The position numbers and the translations under genes are program-made. The notes below the pieces were generated by a model. It was not told the origin of the DNA, searched no databases, and saw only the letters and a program-made list of their open reading frames with translations. A stretch of 64,000 nucleotides of DNA from Cryptomeria japonica (taxonomy: Eukaryota > Streptophyta > Pinopsida > Cupressales > Cupressaceae). Positions 55,966 through 64,000 of this stretch are shown here, piece after piece (positions within the stretch are counted from its first letter, which is position 1; each line of letters opens with the position of its first letter). Where the stretch lies: NCBI RefSeq assembly GCF_030272615.1, contig NC_081405.1, positions 155,541,613 to 155,605,612 on the forward strand, given 5' to 3'.

Positions 55966-58860
55966 TGGCAGCTAAAATTGAAGAAAAGGATGAATGGATT
56001 ATAGATTCCAGATGTTCACATCACATGATTGGTGATAAAAGTAAATTCTTATCTTTTTAGGAATACAATGGAGGTCTAGTAAGATTTGGAGATGACAAAG
56101 CTTGTTTGCTCAAAGGAAAAGGCACTATATCTTTTGATGGTAAGCACAATACTGACAATGTTTATTATGTTGAAGGTTTGAAGCACAATATTTTGAGTGT
56201 TGGTCAATTAGTTGAAAAAGGATTTCAGTTACAATTCAAGAATGGTAAATGCAAAATCACGAAAAGAACTGGTTTGGAAATTGCAACCGGTAATCAAACT
56301 AGAGGTAATATCTTTCATTTGAATAACATTGAAAAGACATGCTTGATTGCACACATTGATGAAAGTTGGTTATGGAACAAAAGACTCTGTCATGTAAATT
56401 TTGATTGCATTGTGAAGATTAGTTCATCTAAGGCAGTAAGGGATTTACCTAAGATTATAAAATCTCATAATCTGGTATGTAAGGAATGTCAAATGGGAAA
56501 GCAAGTTAGAACAACTTTTAAGAGTATTTCTGACAAAACCAATGATGTTCTTGATTTAATTCATATTGATTTATGTGGTCTGGCAAGAACAAGAAGTCTA
56601 TAGGGAGATAGATACTTTATGCTAATCATTGATGATTATTCTAGAATGTGTTGGGTTACTTCTCTTAGGGAGAAATTAGAAGCTTTTGGGAAATTCAAAT
56701 TATTCAAGGTACTTATAGAGAATGAAACCGGCAAGAAAATCAAATGTTTAAGATCAGATCAAGGAGGTGAATTTACATCTAAGGAGTTCAATACATTTTG
56801 TGAAGTGAATGGAATAAGAAGACAACTATCAGCACCCCATACACCTCAGCAAAATGGAGTTGTGGAAAGGAAAAATAGAACTATTCTAGATACAACTAGA
56901 AGCATGATTTCAGAAGAAAATCAACCTCATGTGTATTGGAGAGAAGCAGTGAATACAACGGTTTACACTTTCAATAGAGTTCACATCAAAGGTGAAACCC
57001 GTAAGACACCCTATGAACTATGGTTTGGTAATATTCCTAGTCTTAAGTACTTCGGAATATTTGGAAGCAAATGTTACATTAGGAGAGATGAGTGTATTGG
57101 TAAATTTGATCTTATAAGTGATGAAGGAATATTTCTTGGGTATTCATCTAAAAGCAAAGCATATAGATGTTTTAATAAGAGATTGTAAAAAATCATTGAG
57201 AGTACAAATGTGAAGATTGATGAACATTTTAGAAGGAATTCAAGGTCTATGGATTCTGAACTGGCAGTTGAGATAATCACAAATGAACCTATACCGAATG
57301 CACCGGTATAGAATGTTGATCTAGTCACACCGGCATCATCAAAGAATTCCACAGTGACTAAAGAACAACAACTAGTGAACACACCCAGGTATGTAAGATT
57401 GAATCACTTTGAAAGACAGATAATTGGGAATAAGTATCAAGGAGTTATGACAAGAGGAAGACTTGCAAATGAAGAGGTATGTTTAATTTCTCAAATTGAA
57501 CCAGCATCTGTCATTGAGGCATGTGAAGATAAACATTGGATTAAGGCTATGGAAGATGAATTGGAACAAATTTAAAATAACAACAAATGGACATTGGTTT
57601 CTTGACCTAAAAAAAAAATGTAATTCAAACTAAATGGGTATTTAGAAATAAAATTAATGAATATGGCAAGGTAATTAGAAAAAAAGTAAGCTTAGTGTGT
57701 AAGGGATATTTATAGAAAGAGGGAATTGATTACAATGAAACCTTTGCATTGGTAGCTAGAATTGAGGTAGACAAATTATTTCTTGCATTTGCAGCACACA
57801 AAAACTATAAAGTATATCAAATGGATGTTAAATGTGCATTTCTGAATGGTGATCTTGAAGAGGAAGTTTACATTGAACAACCTGATGGATTTTCACTAGC
57901 AAATGATAAAGATATGGTTTACAAGTTAAGGAAAGCTTTATATGGATTGAAGCAAGCTCCTAGAGCTTGGTATGCTAGATTGGACAAATATCTTATGATA
58001 CTTGGTTACACTAAAGGTAATACTGACAACAACTTATATTTCAAAGTGACTAATGAAGACATTTCGGTTATTGAATTTTTTGTTGATGACATCATTTTTG
58101 GAGGAGAAGATGGATTGTGTAAAGACTTTTCTAACAAGATGCAAGAAGAATTTGAAATGTCTATGATTGGGGAGATCAAATTCTTTTTAGGATTGCAAAT
58201 TTCATAGACTGATTAAGGTATATTCTTATTTTGATCAAAATATTTGAAGGAATAACTGAAGAAATTTGGTATGGAAAACTCTAAACCATATTTATTGTTT
58301 CAAGATTTCAGAGCAGTCCAAGAGAAAATCATGAATCAGCAGTAAAAAGGATTTTCCAGTATTTACAAGGCACAAAAAATCTTGGTTTATGGTATCCTAA
58401 AGATGAAAATTTTGATTTATGTGCATACATTGATGCTAATTGGGTAGGAGATGTAGATGACAAAAAGATAACCATTGGCGGGGCATTCTTTCTTGGTAGT
58501 AGATTGATTTCATGGTTGAGCAAGAAACAGAGTTGTACATCATTATCAGTAGCATAATTAGAATGTGTTGTAGCAACAACCAATTTTACTCAGGTATTAT
58601 GGATTAAACAAATGTTAAAGGACATAAAGGTAAAATGAAAACAACCTATAATCATCTATTGTGATAATTCAACAACAATTGATATATCTAAGAATCCAGT
58701 ATTTCACTCTAAAACTAAACATGTTTCTATCAAATACAATTTTCTAAAAGAGAATGTAGAAGAAAAAGAAGATTAGTTTATGTGAATACTAAAGAGTAGA
58801 TTGTAGACATCTTTACTAAGCCTTTTCCTAAGCAAACTTTTGAATATCTCAGAGAATAGC
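55966..58860 (+). pseudogene. Copia C pol, first copy
   Basis: Protease 'WIIDSRCSHHMIGD' (55996-56037): the Gly of D-S-G is Arg, so it should be inactive. Pre-integrase 56106-56560, integrase 56560-57190 ('HIDLCGLA', 'IDDYSRMCWVTSLREK', 'SDQGGEFTSKEF', 'HTPQQNGVVERKNRTILDTT'), with catalytic Asp and Glu visible. RT 57354-58207 ('[20 protein letters not shown]', '[20 protein letters not shown]', '[13 protein letters not shown]'), catalytic DD intact. RNase H 58240-58860, damaged. The longest open parts in the window's copia pols are here. Confidence 0.88.
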
Positions 58861-59241
58861 TTGGGGTCATACCCTCACCGGTAGAGACTTAGACAGTTCA
58901 TGCTTGGCATCAAACCAATAGAATTTATAGAGAAACCTTTTTTCAGATTTGATGGAAGAGAGCTACTTCTCAGGGGGAGTAGTTGGTATTTGTAATTGGT
59001 TCTATGAACTGGTTTTATCTGGTATTTGTATTTCTTTGGCATTTTATGTCAAAGGGGGAGAGATATCTATGGAAAAACTTTGTATTTAGGAATCATTATC
59101 CTAAGGGGAGAGATATTATGTATTTTGATTTCTGGTATTGATCTATTCTGGAGATTGTTGGTTTTTGGTTTTTGGCATTTTTGCTTTGGCACTTAGATGG
59201 TTTTTCCATCTTGTGTTGCCATCAATACCAAAGGGGGAGAT
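58861..59241 (+). other. Copia C 3' untranslated part, first copy
   Basis: 'caaagggggag' occurs near 59050 and at 59229-59241 just before TGTTGG, 179 bp apart. Confidence 0.75.
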
Positions 59242-59470
59242 TGTTGGTATTATGGATATGTTGCATTGATTTTGTCATTGATGTCAACGCTTATCAACAC
59301 TTATCCTTCTGGAGATCTTTGGTTATGTTCACCGGCAAGACTTAGTTACTTATGCACAGTCACCGGTATCTGGTTCACTAGCAGGTTATATTGTTCACCG
59401 ACACTGAGGATGACTTGTTATCATATGGAGATCACTTGGTTATGTTGAAGACATGGTTTGGACACTTGGT
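59242..59470 (+). repeat. Partial LTR of copia C (229 bp)
   Basis: It starts with an intact TGTTGGTATTATGG and stops inside 'ggacacttggt', where RT sequence resumes. Confidence 0.85.
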
Positions 59471-60363
59471 ATGCTAGATTGGACAAGTATCTTATGAAAC
59501 TTGGTTACACTAAAGGTAATGCTAACAACAACTTATAATTCAAAGTGACTAATGAAGACATTTGGTTATTGAAGTTTTTGTTGATGACATCATTTTTGGA
59601 GGAGAATATGGATTGTGTAAAGACTTTTCTAACAAGATGCAAGAAGAATTTCAAATGTCTATGATTGGGGAGATAAAATTCTTTTTAGGATTGCAAATTT
59701 CACAGACTGATAAAGGTATATTCTTATGTCAATCAAAATATCTGAAGGAATTATTGAAGAAATTTGGTATGGAAAACTCTAAACCGTATGTATTGTTTCA
59801 AGATTTCAATGTAATCCTAGAGAAAATCATGAATCAATAGTAAAAAGGATGTTCCAGTATTTACAAGGCACAACAAATCTTGGTTTATGGTATGCTAAAT
59901 ATGAAAATTTTGATTTATGTGCATACATCGATGCTAATTGGGTAGGAGATGTAGATGACAAAAAAAGCACCACCGGCGGGGAATTCTTTCTTAATAGTAG
60001 ATTGATTTCATGGTTGAGCAAGAAACAAAGTTGTACATCATTATCAATAACAAAATCAGAATATGTTGCAGCAGCAACCAATTGTACTTAGGTATTATGG
60101 ATTAAACAAATGTTAAAGGACATAAAGGTAAAATGCAAACAACCTATAATCATCTATTCTAATAATTCAATAGCAATTGATATATCTAAGAATTTGGTAT
60201 TTCACTCTAAAACTAAACATGTTTCTATCAAATACAATTTTTTGAAAGAGAATGTAGAAGAAAAAGAAGTAAGATTGGTTTATGTGAATACTAAAGAGCA
60301 GATTGCAGACATCTTTACTAAGCCTTTGCCTAAGGAAACTTTTGAATATCTCAGAAAATAGCT
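59465..60363 (+). pseudogene. Copia C pol, duplicated RT end and RNase H
   Basis: It repeats 57966-58860. The RT box '[14 protein letters not shown]' and RNase H segments 'YIDANWVGDVDDKKSTTGG' and 'KEQIADIFTKPLPKETFEYL' are readable. It is better preserved than copy one at several sites, for example CAG at 60299 where copy one has TAG at 58797. It cannot be translated as part of the main pol because it lies downstream of an LTR piece. Confidence 0.85.
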
Positions 60364-60743
60364 TGGGGTCATACCCTCACTGGTAGAGACTTAGACAGTT
60401 GATGCTTGGCATCAAACTGATAGAATTTATAGAGAAACCTTTTTCCATCTTTGATGGAAGAGAGCTACTTCTCAGGGGGAGTAGTTGGTATTTGTAATTG
60501 GTTCTATGAACTAGTTTTATGTGGTATTTGTATTTCTTTGGCATTTGATGTCAAAGGGGGAGAGATATATATGGAAAAAATTTGTATTCAGGAATCATTA
60601 TCCTAAGGGGAGAGATATTCTGTACTTTGATTCCGAGTATTGATCTATTCTGGAGATTGTTGGTTTTTGGTTTTTCGCATTTTTGCTTTGGCACTTAGAT
60701 GGTTTTTCCATCTTGTGTTGCCATCAATTCCAAAGGGGGAGAT
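60364..60743 (+). other. Copia C 3' untranslated part, second copy
   Basis: Polypurine tracts near 60552 and 60731-60743, again 179 bp apart. Confidence 0.75.
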
Positions 60744-61814
60744 TTTTGGTATTATGGATATGTTGTATTGATTTTTTCATTGATGTCAACACTTATCAAC
60801 ACTTATCCTTCTGGAGATCTTTCGTTATGTTCATTGGCAAGACTCAGTGACTTATGCACATTCACCAGTATCTGGTTCACCGATAGGTTTTATTGTTCAC
60901 TGGCACTGAGAATAACTTGTTATCATTTGGAGATCACTTGTTTATGTTGAAGACATGGTTTGCACACTTGGTTTTGATGATTTGGTTATTGGTCTAATCG
61001 GGTTGACATATTTGTTGTTTATCGGAAAATGGGTCTAGGTTATGGACCGACAAGCGTTATCTATTCCAAATCAGCATGACACGTTATGGAGATAGTTTAA
61101 TCAATTAATATTGTTGTTGAGATGACATGATGCATCGCATCTTGACTTACTTGTAATAGATTTTATTATATTATTCTTAGTAAGCCGACCTACACATTTG
61201 GTCTTAGGTTTTTGTATATATGTAAGATCCCAATTATGAGATTGAGATAGGAGACACAATAAGATATTAGAAGGTTGTGATATTTGATATATGTGAATAT
61301 AAGCAGAGCTACTCACGCAAACATCATTTGAATATTCAAGGAAGGTTTGAAGGAGACAATCAGAGCTTAACAGGTACTGAATCCAGCATTGGAGATGCTA
61401 CTTTGAGCAGTACATTATCATTGGATTTAATCATCCAATTGTAGTCAGTGTGACTCTCATTTTGTGATGGAGCAGTGAGCTCTAGGCAGTTGGCCTATCT
61501 ACATGTGTAGACCCCATTTGTATACACATACTATCTACAGTAGTATCATTTGATTGTGGGTAAGTTTTCCCACTGTGGTTTTTCCCCTTACAGGGTTTCC
61601 ACATACAAATCTTTGTGTTATGTGTTGTGGATATTGTTTCTCTTTTTGTTTCATGTATTAAGTTTCACCAGTACTATTATTAACTGTTAATCTGTTTACC
61701 AACATTAGGTTTGGTTTACTGGTATTAAGTATCAAGTTTGGTTAAAGTATATTTGGGTTGAAACTAATAGACAACTGATTCACCCCTCCTCTCAGTTGCC
61801 TTCGGGTCCTAACA
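60744..61814 (+). repeat. 3' LTR of copia C
   Basis: TTTTGGTATTATGG...GGGTCCTAACA, 1071 bp, then the TTACC target duplicate. Confidence 0.9.
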
Positions 61815-61819
61815 TTACC

Positions 61820-62654
61820 GACCTGATTGATTTGTATTTAAGATCGATGAAGTTGTTTAGTTTTAGAGAGTTGACAAAGAGATAGACACAGTTCAATTGA
61901 GTGTGTGGTTGCCGAACCGAATGATGTATTTGCAATTTCAATAAAGGCAGATAGGAGCATGAAATGGATGTGATCAAGCAAGTGTAGTGCTATTTAGATA
62001 GATCAGCAAACTACTATTGTTTTCTAAAACTTATAGCAGAATTGAAATCCCCTAACCGGGTAAGCTCTAACAAGCTTGGTGCTATTCAAATCCTCTAACA
62101 AGGTGGTCCATTAGATTAGGTTTTCAAATCCTCTACCAAGGTTACTCCTTATAGGGTATTGCTTCTAACAAGGCATTTGTAGTCAATCCCTTAACTGGGT
62201 CATTCCCAATAGGATCAGTTCTTACCATGATTTTTTGTAAAGATTTAACAGGCTAGGCTCCTAAAAGGGTGAACTTCAGAAGAGTTTAGATAGTTATCTT
62301 GTGAGTCTCATCTCACCGTGGTTTTTACCTATTTGGGTTTCCACGTCAAAAATATTTGTGTCAAGTGGTGAATGTTTTTGTGGTTATGTTTTCATGGTTG
62401 ATTTAATTAACTACTTAACTATTTTTGATAAGTCATGATAATAGGAAGCATTGAGATACGAAGAAGTTGTTTACTGTTAATTGGTTGTAACAGACAACCG
62501 GTTTATCTTATGAGTTTTTATCTGGACAGAGTTATTATTCTAAGTTTACTTTGAGAGATTGATTGGTGAAGTTTACTATCAGTTTTTCTATCTACTGATT
62601 CACCCCCCCCCTCTTAGTAATTGATCAGATACTTATTCTTTCATCATACCATCA
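61820..62654 (+). repeat. 3' LTR of B, right part
   Basis: It continues the B LTR after copia C ('gacctgattgatttgtattt...') through the 'ctaacaagg' motif array and C-rich module (about 62598) to CATACCATCA. Confidence 0.88.
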
Positions 62655-62880
62655 ATACTTTCCTGCTATGTACCATTTTTTGGATTGGAATGCTTTGCAG
62701 GTAGAAGATGGGAAACTTTCTTTGGAGCTTATGCAAATTATGCAATGTTAGATGCTAACCCTCGGGGTTGAGATATAGAGCAGGTAAGGGTCCAATGGGA
62801 CTTGAATTATGAATATTCGATGACTTGGGAGGATACAATGTGAATGCAAGATCTTTTCCCCAATTTGTTTTCAGGCTTCC
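62655..62880 (+). pseudogene. Gypsy G2 integrase C-terminus, chromodomain-like
   Basis: It resumes the G2 protein after complex B: 'HFLDWNALQVEDGKLSLELM' (62670-62730), then in a shifted frame 'RVQWDLNYEYSMTWEDTM' and 'LFPNLFSGFQE'. 'V.W......TWE......YP.LF' is the pattern of chromodomains at the end of chromovirus integrases, which are thought to guide insertion to heterochromatin. Stops and frameshifts are present. 'aaggggggacgatgtagtg' after it (62899-62917) fits the region just before a gypsy 3' LTR. Confidence 0.7.
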
Positions 62881-62916
62881 AAGAGTAAGCCTAGGCGAAG
62901 GGGGGACGATGTAGTG

Positions 62917-64000
62917 TGTTAATCCTATGAGGATCTAGTTAATACTGAGAGGGGGGTGAATCAATATTAAGACAAAATAAAACTTTAAATCAAAACCAAA
63001 CTTATATCATATCTAAAACCATTTAACAAATATCCCAACTTCTTTATTCAAATTTAACAACCTCTTGATCATATTTGTTTAACACATTTACCAGATTATT
63101 TATCACAACTATCAATACTTTCACCACTTAAGAAATCATATCAATTTGATCATATACTTTATCTAACAACTTCTTATCAGTATTTTTAACATCTGATTAA
63201 CTTTTGGTAAAACAACATAACCGATGTCTCAGAAATAATGCATGAAATGAAACATAAACAACAACATCACATGAAAAATACTTCACACATGAACACCATA
63301 AGTTTTTGACATAGAAACCCAAATGGGAAAAACCATAGTAGGAGTTGATACCCACAAGTATTTGTACTCATTTGATGTACACCATGTTAGGATCTTACAA
63401 TATGCCCTGTTAGGAGTCACCCAGTTAAGGGATTTGCCTAGTAGACAGGTTAGGAGCTTGATGACCTGTTAGGATCAACCTTTTGAGAGGATTTAACACT
63501 CTTTTGAGATCTTCCCTATTAGGTGACTTAAATTTTTAAGGCATGTTCGGACCTATGGATTTAACCTACTGCAACTATTAGGGAACAACAGTAAGAAAAT
63601 GATCTGTTACTTGCACTTCTATGCTTACTAAATCAGATCTAGTTATGCTCAACACTTTGAAACTCTTAGGCAGATATCACAGTTCACTTGGATGGCTCAA
63701 CATATTCTCTAACACTACTGACACAATGAACATCAACTATGTCAACATAAATAGCCATCTCAACTAGGTTGACCACTAAATCTAAATTACATCATGAATT
63801 AAAAAACAGATCATAAGAAATCATCTCAGATCAAATTACAATGCAATATCAATCATTGGTTGATCATAACTCATCACAAAAATTGGATATGTACCAAAGT
63901 CAAACCTTAAAACACTATACTAAGCGTTTTGCATATTCCCAATAAATTCTTCCTTAATTATCACCAAAACAACATTCAAATATTTCCATGCGGGTTGTAC
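62917..64000 (-). repeat. LTR of another copia element (D), minus strand
   Basis: It starts TGTTAATCC (the complement of an LTR end GGATTAACA), then 'gagaggggggtgaatcaata', the reverse complement of the C-rich module, then minus-strand copies of the 'cctaacagg' array (63404-63530, seen as 'cctgttagg'). It runs past the window, so its length and partner are unknown. Confidence 0.65.

Larger units (their letters stand above)
57966..60966 (+). repeat. 1.5-kb tandem duplication in copia C
   Basis: Unit 1 (57966-59464, 1499 bp) and unit 2 (59465-60966, 1502 bp) both hold the 3' part of RT, RNase H, the untranslated part with two polypurine tracts and the first 220-230 bp of the LTR. The joint at 59465-59470 is CTTGGT, present in both the RT and LTR parent sites. 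Confidence 0.9.
53761..61814 (+). mobile_element. Ty1-copia element C with internal duplication
   Basis: LTRs 53761-54822 and 60744-61814, primer site, gag, pol, doubled polypurine tracts and an extra 1.5-kb tandem copy. The target duplication TTACC at 53756-53760 and 61815-61819 is exact, and removal rejoins a B-type LTR. The 5' LTR begins TA and the 3' LTR begins TT where the internal LTR piece at 59242 keeps TG. Confidence 0.93.
44047..62654 (+). mobile_element. Copia complex B, chimeric, hosting copia C
   Basis: 5' LTR 44047-45395, gag and pol to 49357, then a copia-A-type LTR piece (49354-50425), an A-type gag piece (50426-50880), a second integrase-RT-RNase H copy (50883-52918), and a 3' LTR of B type (about 53245-53760 plus 61820-62654) split by copia C. 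The flanks (GCCAT before, ATACT after) do not match, so no target duplication. The integrase of G2 resumes right after 62654, so the whole block sits in one place. Confidence 0.8.
30914..62916 (+). mobile_element. Ty3-gypsy element G2, split by copia insertions
   Basis: 5' LTR 30914-32172, primer site 32175, gag to 33206, then a copia A insertion. Coding resumes at 40492 (gag end, protease, RT, RNase H, integrase) to 44046, then complex B is inserted. The integrase C-terminus with chromodomain-like residues resumes at 62655-62880. A minus-strand LTR begins at 62917. The total without insertions is about 6.4 kb. The chromodomain-like end suggests a chromovirus (Tekay-like) lineage. It is heavily mutated. 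Confidence 0.8.

Noticed and set aside
44042-62659. A 5-bp target duplication for complex B
   Set aside because: GCCAT before 44047 and ATACT after 62654 do not match, and shifting the borders by a few bases does not help.
1-64000. tRNA genes suggested by TGGTATCAGAGC motifs
   Set aside because: These are primer-binding sites just after LTR ends; no cloverleaf surrounds them.
1-64000. CRISPR array or bacterial operon structure
   Set aside because: Repeats are tandem or LTR-based without regular unique spacers, and all recognised genes are of plant transposon type.

Overview
The window looks like intergenic DNA of a seed plant with a very large, repeat-packed genome, most likely a gymnosperm. 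No complete host gene, tRNA or rRNA was recognised. Nearly all of the coding signal is transposable-element protein of plant type: a LINE with DUF4283, endonuclease, RT and RNase H domains; Ty1-copia with tRNA-iMet primer sites; Ty3-gypsy; and one CACTA DNA transposon. Almost every reading frame is broken by stops and frameshifts. The organism call is inference.

Layout. 1-3103: a short LTR element (N) whose internal region has one unrecognised ORF and no pol. 3104-6870: low-complexity DNA, an LTR-like unit, a perfect 17-bp hairpin and two tandem-repeat blocks. About 6880-24083: a plant L1-type LINE (ORF1, ORF2 and a possible third ORF). It is split by a 9.2-kb CACTA element (13319-22521) with matching termini and a CAC target duplication. 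24084-26162: a likely gypsy LTR containing 75-bp repeats. 26390-30913: a minus-strand gypsy element (G1). 30914-62916: a plus-strand chromovirus-like gypsy element (G2) carrying further insertions. Copia A is at 33207-40486 (TSD AGGAG). A rearranged copia complex B is at 44047-62654, and copia C lies inside B at 53761-61814 (TSD TTACC). 62917 to the end: a minus-strand LTR (D). The deepest nesting is G1 > G2 > B > C.

The most unusual content is in the CACTA element. It carries at least six fragments, in both orientations, of the catalytic domain of a DRM-type (domains-rearranged) de novo cytosine methyltransferase. The DRM motifs are recognisable in order, including motif I. The copies are arranged as three head-to-head palindromes; the largest has arms of about 1.2 kb around a spacer of about 44 bp. 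All have lost coding ability. If transcribed, they would form long hairpin RNAs matching a gene family of the RNA-directed DNA methylation pathway. An anti-silencing role is a hypothesis and is not shown by the sequence.

Other points: copia C has a 1.5-kb internal tandem duplication with 6-bp microhomology at the joint; B is a chimera with no target duplication; many stops are TAG where a related copy has CAG, as expected from CHG-methylation decay; and several copia families share doubled polypurine tracts and a C-rich LTR module.
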